DNA from: Micropterix aruncella
Lineage: Eukaryota; Arthropoda; Insecta; Lepidoptera; Micropterigidae
Direction: 5' to 3'
Assembly: GCA_944548615.1 (NCBI GenBank)
Contig: OX155976.1
Location: 5,678,952-5,742,951, forward strand
Length of the DNA: 64,000 bases
In this document: in pieces, positions 1-11,164 of the stretch
How positions within the stretch are numbered: the first letter of the stretch is position 1
Layout: the number at the start of each line of letters is the position of its first letter
Program-made: the position numbers and the translations under genes
Notes under the pieces: generated by a model
Told to the model about the DNA's origin: nothing
What the model saw: only the letters and a program-made list of their open reading frames with translations
The model's database searches: none

Positions 1-604
1 TTCATCCTTTATTATAAATGTGCTAATCGTTTTTTTTATGTGGCATTTATATAGAACTAGCTGACCCAGCGAACTTCGTACCGCCTAACAGTCAATAAAT
101 GTCGTGTTACAGATTAGCCTAACTTAATTTATGATTTTATGAAAGTAATAGAATGAATTCAAAATAAATATTAAGTTCACTACTTTATTAAGATAATAAC
201 ACAAAAGGAAATATAAAAGTACAAAAATTAAGTATATCAATTGTGTGTCAGCAAGAAATGATTGAATTAAACTATTTACATATTGTGCAGCGTGGGATGC
301 ACTCGGTTTAATTCTCTTCATTGAAGCACCTTGTGATATACGACATTTTGTGTTTTTTTATCAGGCGCAAGAATAAATAAAGCGGATGATTTGCCGACAT
401 GTGAACATGCCACGTATAACTGACCATGAGAAAAACACGGATTTACATTTTGTATGGGAAAATGTTTTTCTTTTATTTATATTTGTTGTCAATTTTCCTA
501 TTTTTGTTTTTAATAGTTATACTGCTATTCGGGACGGAGACAAAAACTTCAAATCGAATACCATGAAAATTGATCTAGCCGTTCTCGAGTTATGTGTTCG
601 AACA
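1..604. other. AT-rich DNA with a short dispersed-repeat fragment
   Basis: No gene is supported here. Bases about 57-95 carry a fragment starting ctagctgacccagcgaactt, which resembles the ends of repeats found again near 38793 and 42980. The rest is AT-rich and the short open frames have no recognisable protein character. Confidence 0.5.
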
Positions 605-614
605 AACCCGACTT

Positions 615-747
<133 letters not shown>

Positions 748-974
748 CATACAAGTATAGACAATGCACGAGCCAGATTGTATACACATCCTCAATCTAA
801 GCACCCCCCTAATCTGGGACCTAAGGGTCACAACAAATTTTACTAACTAATCTTGCTACAACTTTACGAGCTTCCCTTTCCATGAAAGACCACGTCAACA
901 AATAATTATAGTGACACGTTTTAACGAATAGTCGTTAAGGCTCCCTTCCGATTTAACGCGACTAAAAATTTAGG

Positions 975-1500
975 TATTACTTTCCTGACGACCTATCGGA
1001 AAGGAAAGTATTGTGATCGCGCTAAAAAAAAATTTTGAGATGAAGATGGGAATATATATTTTGAGACTCCCTGAGACGATTGAGACTATTTCCAGACCGA
1101 TCTCTGTCTGTATGTATGTCTGTATGTCTGTATGTCTCTCTGTATGTATGTATTCTTCCACGATAGCGCCCAGACGCTTAATCGGATTGAGCTGAAATTT
1201 GGTATATAAGCTTCTGTTAACCGTCGGAGGAACCCATTAGTTTTTGGAGTCCCTACGCCCTACGGTTGTGGTACCTCCCATACAAATTTGGGGTTCCCGG
1301 CGAAAAAATTGTTTCCGCGATAGCGCCCAGACGCTTAATCTGTCTAAGTTAAAATTTGGCATAGAAGCTTCTGTTAACCATCGGAAGAACCTATTAGTTT
1401 TTGGGGTACTTACGACCAACGTTTGGGGTACCTGCCATACAAATTTGGGGTACTAGAGTAAAAAATGTCGCTGTTTTTTCGCACCTCCCCGGATACTAGT
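975..1500 (+). repeat. Dispersed repeat family A, with internal duplication
   Basis: This copy contains the family signatures gagacgattgagactatttc and cgatagcgcccagacgctta, with a tgtatgtc-type microsatellite between them (about 1105-1156). The segment starting at the cgatagcgcccagacgctta motif occurs twice, near 1161 and 1318, each followed by aagcttctgttaacc. So a unit of about 157 bp is tandemly duplicated. Other copies lie at 9045-10490, 11135-12290, 57770-58060 and 60930-61330. Bases near 1510 (cacaaccgatttttt) recur inverted near 8865. Confidence 0.75.
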
Positions 1501-1989
1501 CAGGAAAGTCTTGGGGTGACACAACCGATTTTTTTTTCAATGCCACGCGCCCGCGCGCTTTCGATATATACATAAAGATGTAATTGCCTACCACCAAACA
1601 TTAAAGAAATTAAAATTTCATATAAATTTAAAAATAGTTTGAGTGCCTACCTCTTAAATTGTAAAAATGCAGATATTGAACACCTTATTAGATAATTCAA
1701 TCTTTATAATAAAAACATAATAGTATATGTAGTAATATAAATTGATGATTTCTAAATATAATTTTATTTTAATTTTTGTGAATTTGTTTTGTATATTATT
1801 ATTACATATTAATACTTATTAATACATATAAAAAAATAAATATTTATTTTTATCATGTTTAAAAAAAAAATAGGTTATTGATAATTTTCATGACATTTTC
1901 TTACGAATTTTAAATTAGGTAATAAAGATATTTATGTTACATTAAGTACGAATTTATTTATTTATATAAATATAATATTATGGATTTCT
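1501..1989. other. AT-rich, no gene seen
   Basis: Very AT-rich sequence with several poly-A/T runs. It may be the 3' untranslated part of the LINE end that follows, but no coding sequence is visible. Confidence 0.4.
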
Positions 1990-2120
1990 TAGGATAATTA
2001 AAATAAATTGTCTCCCTTGGAACAGGCGGCAGCCTAGTTAGGTTAAGACTTTTGTATATTGAGCCTACTCATAATTTGAACTCAATAAATAATTTGTAAA
2101 TTTGTAAATTTGTATAGGTA
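1990..2120 (+). mobile_element. LINE 3' UTR fragment
   Basis: The block near 2013 reads ccttggaacaggcggcagcc then tagttagg, and a tail of repeated aatttgtaaatttgta follows. The same arrangement (acaggc, then gcctagt-aggc) is found in the 3' UTRs of the LINEs ending at about 57110 and 60175, so this is probably the 3' end of a related element. Confidence 0.45.
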
Positions 2121-2329
2121 TACCGCGGCGACAAGGGAATACGTCCCACCGTTGGCAGTGGCCAATTACGAATGACGGTTTCGGCTTCGCGCGTCGTCAA
2201 ATATAGCCGATTTGGCTTTTCAATTATAATATAATAAATTATCAAATGAATAGTTTTTTATTAAGTAAAAATTAGATTACAATAATGAAATAACCTAAGA
2301 TCACTGTGTTATTTTTTATATCACTCAAA

Positions 2330-2908
2330 AGTGAAAATCATTGGACTTTCGGACAGGTAGCCTCTGCACCGATTACGCAGAGAGAGTAACAACACACAAA
2401 ATGCATTTTCTGTATTCAAGACGAAAATTCTTAGACAGCATTTTCTTATATAAAATTATTCATAACCACATCAACTCTGCACCCCTTTTGGAAAAAAATC
2501 TTTTTAAAATCCCGCGGTCTTCCTCCTCACGTTCAAAAGATACTTTCTATATTCCCTCTTTTCATTCAAACTACGCAAAAAATACCTTCTTCAGACGCTC
2601 TTGCACGTGTTATAATGAAGTTTTGAACGACATAGATATATTCTCAGTGTCATTAATTACTTTTAGGAAACAATTGAGTGATTTGTTGTTGCATTAGTTT
2701 TAGTTTACAGCCAATAATTTAGGTACTCGTACTAAATGAAAACAGTTCGATCCGACTAGACATTTATGTACATTGTTGTGGCTACATTTACAAGTTTTGT
2801 TAAAATTAATGGTAATGTAGGTCTATTTGTTTAAGTGTATTTGTAAAAACATTTGTTTATGACTGTTTTTTACCTTAATAAAAAAAAATAATAATAAAAA
2901 AAAAAAAA
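2330..2908 (+). mobile_element. 5'-truncated LINE, C-terminal tail and 3' end
   Basis: The open frame 2341-2697 begins with a non-ATG codon and reads like the last 110 or so residues of a CR1/Jockey-type reverse transcriptase: RRKFLDSIFLYKIIHN, then a basic stretch, SCTCYNEVLNDIDIFSVSL, and a FRKQLSDLLLH terminus. It is followed by about 170 bp of non-coding DNA and an aataaaaaaaaataataataaa-type tail at about 2875-2908. The element is 5' truncated and has no catalytic core. The exact clade is uncertain. Confidence 0.7.
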
Positions 2909-3763
2909 GTATCTTCAATAAATAGAAACAATATAATGTTTGGCCATAACATTTCTGGAAATTAGGTAATTTCAAATATTTTTTCCTATATTTTTTGTAT
3001 GGAAGTTCTAAAAACTGTCTTGGTACTATGCAAATAGACCATACGCTGGTAAATAGTATTTTTTAATATTGAGAATCATCTCTAGGTTTTTCAAAAACTG
3101 AAGACAAATCTCGCTCGTTTTAATTTTTTTGGGAAACAGTAACAGAATAAAGATAATTTACAATTAAAGTGGAAATAATTTACCAATTTCGTTTTGGCGA
3201 AATGATAGCTTAAGGACCGGGTTTTTAAAATCCGGCATAATTGTATTAAAATTCTTTTTCGTGTTCTCACAACCAGGCCACAAAATTATGCTCCATATAG
3301 CTTTTGGCCGCCACGGCCGCCACGGCCAGAAAGAAAACCAACGGGAATCACTCACACACCTATCAGATACATAAATACCGAGCAAAGTTTACGTACATCC
3401 GTTCGGGTGTAGGTATTCGGTTTCGCTCGCTAGGACCGTCCTATTCTCTCTGTAGGGAAGATTTTATCATGATCCGGTGGAATTTTCCCTAAGGGCCTAA
3501 CGGAAACATAACAGACACTGCACATTAATAAAAAAGATCGAGTTTAATGTTTTCCAAAATTAAATGAACAATCGATAGTAAAACGCGCCCTGGATGTTAG
3601 ACACTTTAGCGATACAAGTTCTTTTTCAAACCTTTGAATTTGACATACCCATAAATTAACTGCCGCACAAGGCAGGGACCCTGGTTGCTCCCCCCCCCCC
3701 CCCCTCTTCCCTATAGATCCGGGTCTGAATAGGATCGTATTCTGATAAAAATATAATTCGGAC
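2909..3763. other. No gene seen; short GC repeats and a C run
   Basis: A 15-base C run sits at 3690-3704 and a gccgccacg tandem occurs at about 3306-3327. The minus-strand open frame through 3544-3763 is a low-complexity read-through after the possible exon at 3764 and shows no family features. Confidence 0.4.
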
Positions 3764-4202
3764 CTGTATTCGTGCGGGGATTTGTCCACGTTAGCAAAGT
3801 CGTCGTCCATTATGTCACCGAGCATTTGGAGATTATTTCTGCTAAAAAAAAACCACACCACTTGAAGAACCACAGCTGACGCTATTAGCAGGAAGGCACA
3901 ATTTTCAATTGCATCTCGTATATTACTGAAAATAAGGGATATCTTAGTTCCTTGTAAGCGGGCATCGCACATGCAAGAAATGTCTGAATACTCAAACGCA
4001 TGCAAACTCACTTCTCGTAAAACCAGTGCGGTATCGATATTAACAGTAAAACAGCGCCGGAAATTCCTATCGCTAAACAAGAGAACGGCCAAGCGAATTT
4101 AAAAGGCGTATCCTTATATTTCTCATTCCTTACGATACCATTGCAGAGCAGCGCGACTCCCTCGACGGTGTGGTAATCATACACGCCTCGTGCGACGTCA
4201 CT
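3764..4202 (-). pseudogene. Possible chemoreceptor-like gene fragment (two exons)
   Basis: On the minus strand an open frame (4202 to 4012) ends with a hydrophobic segment, ISGAVLLLISIPHWFYE. A consensus donor (gtgagt, 4011-4006) follows, and an acceptor with a good pyrimidine tract (cccttattttcag) ends at 3926. The 86-bp intron joins the frames in phase. Exon 2 gives NIRDAIENCAFLLIASAVV, then WFFFSRNNLQMLGDIMDDDF, a second membrane helix and amphipathic stretch. Two N-terminal helices with an acidic/basic loop of this kind resemble insect odorant or gustatory receptors. No start codon is seen upstream (in-frame TGA at 4203-4205) and the downstream reading degrades. It may be a pseudogene, or isolated exons of a larger gene. 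The family call is an inference. Confidence 0.35.
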
Positions 4203-4271
4203 TCACTGAAATACTTCTGATTCCAATATCTTTTGACTGCTTCCATGGTTTTTTAACTGGAACTGAAATTA

Positions 4272-5219
4272 TGATTACTGTCAGTGCCGGATTAGCCATA
4301 GTAGTCCCATAGTATGATTACTGCCATAGTATGATTACTGTCAGTGCCATAGTATAATTACTGTCATTGCCGGATTAGCCATAGTAGTCCCATAGTATGA
4401 TTACTGTCAGTGCCATAGTATGATTACTGTCAGTGCCGGATTAGCCATAGTAGTTCCATAGTATGATTACTGTCATAGTATGATTACTGTCAGTGCCATA
4501 GTATAATTACTGTCAGTGCCGGATTAGCCATAGTAGTCCCATAGTATGATTACTGTCAGTGCCGGATTAGCCATAGTAGTCCCATAGTATGATTACTGCC
4601 ATAGTATGATTACTGTCAGTGCCATAGTATAATTACTGTCAGTGCCGGATTAGCCATAGTAGTCCCATAGTATGATTACTGTCAGTGCCATAGTATGATT
4701 ACTGTCAGTGCCGGATTAGCCATAGTAGTTCCATAGTATGATTACTGTCATAGTATGATTACTGTCAGTGCCATAGAATAATTACTGTCAGTGCCGGATT
4801 AGCCATAGTAGTCCCATAGTATGATTACTGTCAGTGCCATAGTATAATTACTGTCAGTGCCGGATTAGCCATAGTAGTCCCATAGTATGATTACTGTCAG
4901 TGCCATAGTATGATTACTGTCAGTGCCGGATTAGCCATAGTAGTCCCATAGTATGATTACTGCCATAGTATGATTACTGTCAGTGCCATAGTATAATTAC
5001 TGTCAGTGCCGGATTAGCCATAGTAGTCCCATAGTATGATTACTGTCATAGTATGATTACTGTCAGTGCCATAGTATGATTACTGTCAGTGCCGGATTAG
5101 CCATAGTAGTTCCATAATATGATTACTGTCATAGTGTGATTACTGTCAGTGCCGGATTAGCCATAGTAGTCCCATAGTATGATTACTGTCAGTGCCATTA
5201 GTATGATTACTGTCAGTGC
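4272..5219. repeat. Higher-order minisatellite array
   Basis: Two modules alternate: a 23-bp unit (gccatagtatgattactgtc plus agt) and a unit with ccggattagccatagtagtc. The second is seen about 13 times. Spacing between successive ccggattag modules varies between roughly 40 and 90 bp. Larger blocks recur about every 350-360 bp (compare 4287, 4641 and about 5005). Single-base variants (tataattact, ttccatagta) are shared between blocks, which points to block-wise amplification. Confidence 0.95.
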
Positions 5220-5582
5220 CGTTTTTTTTATTAGGCTACGCAGTGACAGGCGAAGTAAGAAACCCCGCCCACCACCCGGGCAGTTCTAACGACATGGGTC
5301 GTTTTATCTGCCCGGGATATCGTGCATCGACAACCTCACGCGTACCAGAAGGCTATTACGTGAGCAGCAGTAATTTCTGGATGAACGGAGATATGGAGGA
5401 AGATTCTCCTGGTTTCTACCCCGGGAACCGTTCATTTAATCAAGGAAATATCAACAATTCACTTACTATCTAACATTATAATATATACAAGTTTTAGCTT
5501 ACGTACTAAAGTTATAAACAGAGTAAAGATAAAAAAAGAAATAATTATAATTTAGTAGCGTGAATGGGATGATCTGGGATGA
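5220..5582. other. Unrecognised segment between minisatellite and RTE
   Basis: A plus-strand open frame (5216-5473, 85 codons) is rich in Gly, Ser and Pro, including HHPGSSNDMGR and DSPGFYPGNRSF. I do not recognise it, and its start overlaps the repeat array. It could be a decayed coding fragment; no signal peptide or domain is evident. Confidence 0.25.
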
Positions 5583-5965
5583 TCCACGAGATTAAGGTGG
5601 TGCAGCGTAACATGGAGCGAGTCATGCTCGGCATATCGTTGCGAGATCGAGTCCGAAACGAGTTCATCAGACAGCCCACGAAGCTGGCCGACGTGGGTCA
5701 AAGAGTGGCCAAGCTGAAATGAGCTTGGGCCGGCCACGTGGCCCGACGACACGACGAACGGTGGAGCAAGCGCGTTTTGGAGTGGAGACCCCGGTTAGGC
5801 AGAAGAAGTGCGGGCAGACCACCGGCCTGATGGTTCGATGACATCAAGGAGACAGCTGGATAAGTCTGGATGAGGGAAACGGTCAACCGATCCGGATGGA
5901 GAGTGATTGGAGAGGCGTATGCCCAACGGTGGGCGAATGCGCGCTGATGAAGAAGAAGAAGAAGG
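5583..5965 (+). pseudogene. RTE-type LINE, degenerate C-terminal end
   Basis: One reading frame gives the usual end of RTE-clade reverse transcriptases: QRNMERVMLGISLRDRVRNE, then AGHVARRHDERWSKRVLEW and RPRLGRRSAGRPP, ending EAYAQRWANAR. Three in-frame stops interrupt it (near 5720, 5830 and 5861), so it is inactive. A short gaagaagaagaagg tract follows the coding end, the type of simple-repeat tail such elements use. It lies between the main minisatellite array and a single stray repeat unit at 6064-6128. Confidence 0.8.
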
Positions 5966-6063
5966 GTGAATGGTAGGCGATAAGATGGTGAATCCATGCT
6001 ACTGAGTGGTCCCGGGCTCCGGCTGTAAACGGCAGGGGTTCCGTCGGGGGCATCTACATCGGG

Positions 6064-6128
6064 ATTGCCGGATTAGCCATAGTAGTCCCATAGTATGATT
6101 ACTGTCAGTGCCATAATATGATTATGCC
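6064..6128. repeat. Isolated minisatellite unit
   Basis: One copy of gccggattagccatagtagt followed by a catagtatgattactgtca unit, the same modules as the 4272-5219 array, about 850 bp beyond its end. Confidence 0.9.
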
Positions 6129-7603
6129 CTGGCCTATGGGCGCACGCCGTTTAGGGGTCCCCGGGCCCCCGAACAAGTAATCATTACAATCATATTTTAA
6201 AATTGTTTCTAATTAAAAAAAACATTGAATTGAAATTCTAAGGAGAACATGTTTAATAAACTCTTTACTAGTACAAATGTGTAATTGTAATAAACAGTGT
6301 AATTGTTATACATTATCGACATACGGTGACATAAGTGAAACTGGTATCGAGATCAGTGAAAATCTGAATTATAAACCCGAAACAATTCATGAGGCCATAT
6401 GCCTAACCTTATAATTTATGAATTCGGAAACAATTCTCGACGCAAAGGGATGCCAAGTATAATCGGGTTTGGCATAGTGAATAGGTTTTTCTGTCCCATT
6501 GCCGGGCCCGAGTATTATCGGGCATACTTTTTTAGTACTATGCTGCCCCCGATAATAAGAAGGGCGCATGTAGCATAAAGTCTAAACCGAGATAAAAAAT
6601 GTTTTGTGTAAAAATTATTTAAATGCTTGCTGTCTCATAAAGAAAAACTATAGACACATTCTGTTAAATTGGGTTTGCGTTTCAACTATAATTTGTGATT
6701 TATATTTTTTCTATATCCTAATTATTTATTGAATTATTAACAATTTTCCTTTTCATCTTAGTAAAAAAAAATTAGGAAAATACTTGACATTAGGTTGAAA
6801 AGTCGTAAATAGACATTTACGTCTTTTCAACTAAGCATGGTTGCTTTCAACTAAGCATGAACTGCTTTTATTTATACAAAAGACAAACAACTTTTTCATA
6901 AAATAAAAACACTGTACTATCCTGAACATCTCTTTGATGTTTGTTGAAAACAGAAAATGTCATATTTAAACTTAAGAAACAACATTTCAAAGTATTTAAG
7001 TAGAAATATAAGTAGGCAACACTTGATTCTTGACTATCATAGGAAATTCACCACTCTTAAAATTATTAATCTCTTTATCGACTCAAAGTTTTATGGCAAC
7101 AACCTTAATTATCTTAGGTATCTAATTTAAATGAAATCATAATAAACAGTATTTAAGACAGAACACTTTTCCATAAAATAAAAACTCTATTCTTTCCCGA
7201 AATTGTCTTTCATATTAAATTTGTTGAAAATATAAAAATCTTGAAATACTGATAACATTTTTGGCATATAAAATTTTTGGAACATAAAAAAATTCAATCG
7301 AACATATAAAATTGCATGTCTTTCAAATATTTCTCAACAATATTCTCAATTACTACACTACACTTGAAAAAACTACACATGTGTCCTATCACTTTTCGCC
7401 TGGCACGTGTAATCGAACAATTCACTTCTTTATTCTTCATATTCATTACAGAGATCCACTGCATTGTAGTTCACTGGCAGATTGTGCCAGAATAGTCTTC
7501 TGTTTTCTGGCATTAGAGGTACTAATTTATCGATTATTCCTGATTTGCGCTCGTTAGTTATTCCTCTGAACTCTCTTTTCGGTTTAGGATCTGGTATACC
7601 GAT

Positions 7604-7947
7604 TTAAATATTTTTACATCTTAGAAAATCTAGTTCGATTTCTTCATTGTCGAATTCCTTCTTGTAAGAAAACGTATAGCGGCCTCTTCGAAACGTGACC
7701 TCGCACATGTGACTTAAGTATGCTCGAGGGGATGAATTTTGCAATTTGTATACTGATGAACAGTCTTCGAATGTGCAGAAGTCACCAATGTCCATTTTTT
7801 TACTGTGATTTATCGATGCGTGTCCATGACAGCTGCGTGGAAATCTTCGAAGTCATACAGTCGTTTCTTCCTTTTTAGTGATAGCTCGACTTGGTGGTGG
7901 AGCTCGTCTGCCGACATGTATGTATGCCCCACTTCTAAAAATCTCAT
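7604..7947 (-). pseudogene. Decayed transposon-associated gene
   Basis: The frame 7947-7810 starts MRFLEVGHTYMSADELHHQV and includes KKRLYDFEDFHAAVMDTHR before a stop. After a frame change the frame 7795-7604 reads MDIGDFCTFEDCSSVYKL, then SPRAYLSHMCEVTFRRGRY and ending EEIELDFLRCKNI. The order GHT-x-MSAD, YDFEDF, then F-x-RG-x-Y and ELDFL matches a family of uncharacterised insect proteins that I associate with mobile elements (I believe the DUF7869 type). A stop and a frameshift separate the halves, so it is a relic. Function is unknown. Confidence 0.45.
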
Positions 7948-8164
7948 GGTTACACCAGATACGAGAATAAGCCCCAGTTTTTATTTTGTGATCATAAGAT
8001 ACTGTATTTTCTGACTGTATATCGACGACTCGGAAGCAACTGATCGATCGTCTAACGCGCCGCTACCTATCGCCGCCCGCTCGGAACTCCAGTGCTTAGT
8101 TTATTGGGGACTTGTGTGCACAAGCGTCTTTCCAATGTAGGTTTTTAAAGAAAATTAAAAATCT

Positions 8165-8680
8165 TCACAGCGAAGTAGGGCGCATTTGCCACATGCGTCC
8201 AAAAAGTTTATTGAAATACTAGATAAAAAAGGCGCATTTGGCAGAAGCGTCCAAACATCTAAAGGAATTACTAAATATAAAAGGCCCATTTGCCACATGC
8301 GCTTAAACTACTTAGTGAATTAATAGATTGCAAAGACGCAAGTGATCACTAACGTCTTACCTACTTAGTACAGAAGAAAATGCGTCTTTTCAATTTCTGA
8401 ACTGATGGAAATTTTCCAAAAGAAAAGAACACATATACGCAAATAAGCCTTTTCATTCTAGTTTACATTCAATGCGTCCTTTTAGCTTAGTATTCGTAGA
8501 AAAATACATGTACTTGCGTCCTTTGACGTTACTGTAACTTCGTGTACAGTCGAGCTAGAAAAATATAAAAAATATGAGCAGATGCGTCTTTTTTTGCTGA
8601 TCACGGAAATAAATAACTCTATTTCGAAAAAAATGTTAGATGCGCCCTTTTTACTATCGGGGGCAGTATGGCAGTTTAAT
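8165..8680. repeat. Cluster of gcgcattt / atgcgtcc motifs
   Basis: Short related motifs recur every 50-70 bp: ggcgcatttgccacatgcgt near 8178, ggcgcatttggcagaagcgt near 8231, ggcccatttgccacatgcgc near 8282, then aatgcgtc or gatgcgtc forms at about 8379, 8473, 8514, 8583 and 8640. Several are internally palindromic (gcgcat and atgcgc). This resembles a subterminal protein-binding array. Confidence 0.7.
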
Positions 8681-9009
8681 CTAATCTACATAAAAAATAT
8701 TGACAGGCAAAGGGTTTAATACTGTAACGCAATTTACGAAAGGCGCATTTCTGTAAATAACGAAGGAGCACCTTAACAATCGCGTCATCTCATTAGTCTA
8801 TGCACATTAATCAAACCATAAAGTGTCAAACACATTAAACGTAATTTTTCGTTCAGACCAAAAAAAATCGGTTGTGTGAATCCCGAAGACTTTCTCGGCA
8901 AGCAGACAAGGTTCCCCCGCACGTCCCCCTCAACTATAGTGATTGTGTCAAATGATTATGATCGCAAATGTAGCATATTTGTAGTATTTAAGTGGTAATT
9001 AAATGACTA

Positions 9010-10490
9010 TATTATAATAAGACGTAGTATTTTCTTAAGCACGGTGATTTTTTTTCCTGGCGAGGAAAGTACAGTGAACGCACTTCTGTGTGTTTGTGTG
9101 TGTGTATGTATTCTTCCACTATAGCGTCCAAATGCTTCATCCGATTGGTCTGAAATTTGGCATGCAGGCATCATTTGGTTTTGGCAAGAATTGAAAAGAT
9201 TGTGGTTGAAATAGGCCCACCAGGGGCGCACTAGTCATAAATCATAAGTGCAGGATTTACGTATCAGCTATACAAGCTATGGCTTAAAGCCCCAACTTTT
9301 TTGAGGGCCCTCAAAAAAATGTCCGAGTGAGCAATTGTGGGCTCCATATCTCACAAAGGTACCCATATCTCAAATAGCTTAGGGCCTTATCATGGCAAGA
9401 GCGATCATGGCGAGAGATCTTGGCGCTTGATCATGGCAAGAGTTAATAAGATCCACCAGGGGGCGCGCTAGTCATACTCCAATTTAGAAATATTGGACTT
9501 GGAGACTTGAAATTCGGTACACAGATGCGTCGTAGGGCGCGCCCCCTGTTGCCATGATCAAATTATGCCTGCAGTCCGAATTTCAGCTCAATCGGATGAA
9601 GTGTTTGGGTGATATCGTGGAGGAATACACATAGAATAAGAATAAGAATAATTTATTTTCAATAACCCGATCTGGGTATAGAAATTATATATCTAGTGGC
9701 ATTTCTACAAATAAAATTACATTTTAAATTACTCATAAAATTCAAATAAGATATAGAAATTTAAAAATTTAATAACAAAGACATAAAAACTAGAAAAATA
9801 AAAAACAACAGAAATAATGAGAAAACATAGAGTATCCGCAATTCAATAATAAAAATATATAAAAACTAGAAAAATAGAAAGCATCCAAAGAGTTCTACAT
9901 AAACTACATTTAATAAGGATCAAACTATCGATCAACAATCAAGAAATAGAAAAATGCATCGACTCTCGAAAGAACAAAAAATCAACTGGTCGCGATGACA
10001 TACCTGTTAGTATAATTAAAATCCATAAACGTGTACTGGCACCCTGTCTAATATATCTTTACAATTTAAGCTTTTCAGAGGGAATATTTCCAGATTGTTA
10101 TAAAAGAGCCAAGATTACACAGATATATAAAAAAGGGCGATCCCACGAGCGTAGAAAATTATCGACCCGTAGCCCTACTAAGCAATTTCTCAAAAATTCT
10201 GGAGAAGGTCATCGAAAAACGACTAAATGGTTTCCTTGAAAAATTTGGGGTCATTTCAGACAGTCAATATGGATTTCAGACAAAAAAATATACATAGACA
10301 CACAGATGTGCGTTTACAATACTTTCCCTTTGCTGGGAATGTAATAATTAGCATCCGACACTTACATGGTTTGACAATAATAATGAAATCGATCAGAGAG
10401 CAAACAAAGAAGCTCTGGATTGCTCGTCTTGACATACGGCCATCGCTCACTGGCGGCGACCACTGAATGGCGGCGACGTCGTTCTGCTTC
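9010..10490 (+). repeat. Family A inverted-repeat element, copy split by LINE
   Basis: The left arm (9050-9230) has ggaaagtacagtgaacgcac, a tgtgtg tract, ttcatccgattggtctgaaa and the ccaccaggggcgcactagtc block. The right arm carries the same blocks inverted: ccaccagggggcgcgctagt near 9453, cagctcaatcggatgaagtg near 9583, and after an interruption tgcgtttacaatactttccc near 10308. The interruption (about 9640-10285) is LINE-derived and sits exactly in the ca-rich tract of the right arm. Confidence 0.65.
9640..10284 (+). pseudogene. LINE reverse-transcriptase fragment inside family A
   Basis: An internal fragment of a CR1/Jockey-type reverse transcriptase. It carries STGRDDIPVSIIK (the SPGPDGIP-like block), then FPDCYKRAKITQIYKKG, and after a one-base frameshift near 10135 SVENYRPVALLSNFSKILEK and a final DSQYGFQ. 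It lacks the catalytic DD motif because the 3' part is missing. The upstream part (9640-9900) is AT-rich with repeated aataagaat. Both ends are truncated, which is unusual for target-primed insertion and suggests later deletion. Confidence 0.75.
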
Positions 10491-10559
10491 ACTACCCTTC
10501 CTCCGCAGAATGCTTCCTTTACCCACTCCGTGTATTTGTTTATACAATGTCAACATTTA

Positions 10560-11040
10560 GGTGACCTCAATGCTATTGATCTGTTATGTGGGGGTTCGTT
10601 GATAAGACCGGTCCTTAGAAGAATCGGTCTATTTGTACCCGCCAATTACTACCGTGCTAGGATTCACGTATTGTTCGCGTTACCGCGAGCTAGAACTAAC
10701 ATCGTTCAACACTGCTTCACAGTGCGGACGCTTCGCACCCTAAATGCACTATGTTCGACTGAGCCAGAATTAGATATTTGGACGGAAACCTTAGCACAAC
10801 TGCAAAGTACGGTAATGGCATTTCTTAGCAATCAAGTAATTAGATAAATATGAAGTATGTAGTATTAAAATTGTTAAAAAGAAGTAACTAGTATAATAAG
10901 AAAGGTTAGATAAACATTAGATATACATAATATGTAAGTATAATCGTTTAATATGACGCTCTAACGGATGTCTCCGTCTCGATTGCTATAGTCTAGAATA
11001 ATAATTTATATATTAGAATAATAATAATAGTAATAGTAAT
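10560..11040 (+). mobile_element. LINE C-terminal fragment and 3' end
   Basis: The frame ending at 10847 reads GSLIRPVLRRIGLFVPANYY, then LFALPRARTNIVQH, TVRTLRTLNAL and a DIWTETLAQLQSTVM-type end. This fits the tail of a Jockey-type reverse transcriptase (VPR-x-R motif, ARTN, then the R-x-L-x-x-x-N block). The DNA after the stop is AT-rich with taatagtaatagtaatgg near 11025. The junction with the flanking family A sequence at about 10560-10580 is not sharp. Confidence 0.55.
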
Positions 11041-11164
11041 GGAGTAGAGTAAAAATAATATTATTAACAGTAGAATTATAATAATAGTCTATAGTAGAAT
11101 AGTTATAATCTAGAATAATAGCCAGAAAAATAATTAACATGAAATTCGGTACACAGATGCGTCG

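Larger units (their letters stand above)
6470..8690. mobile_element. Probable DNA transposon with inverted ends, family unknown
   Basis: Sequences near 6540-6570 (ctgcccccgataataagaag then ggcgcat) and 8643-8675 (tgcgccctttttactatcgg then gggcagtatgg) are imperfect inverted copies. Between them lie decayed minus-strand coding pieces (7604-7795, 7810-7947) and a cluster of gcgcat/atgcgtc motifs (8165-8650). The left end also has a local hairpin, tattatcggg paired with cccgataata, at about 6511-6555. The arrangement suggests a transposon with structured subterminal repeats. Outer ends and target duplication could not be fixed; another gcgcattt motif occurs at about 8744. Confidence 0.45.

Noticed and set aside
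3544..4092. 182-codon minus-strand frame read as one gene
   Set aside because: The first part reads through a likely intron and the last part crosses a C run; only the two segments joined by splice sites look coding.
4272..5219. CRISPR-like array
   Set aside because: The units are contiguous with no unique spacers, and the sequence is eukaryotic; it is a minisatellite.
5698..5997. 99-codon minus-strand frame
   Set aside because: Antisense of the RTE relic, which is recognised on the plus strand.
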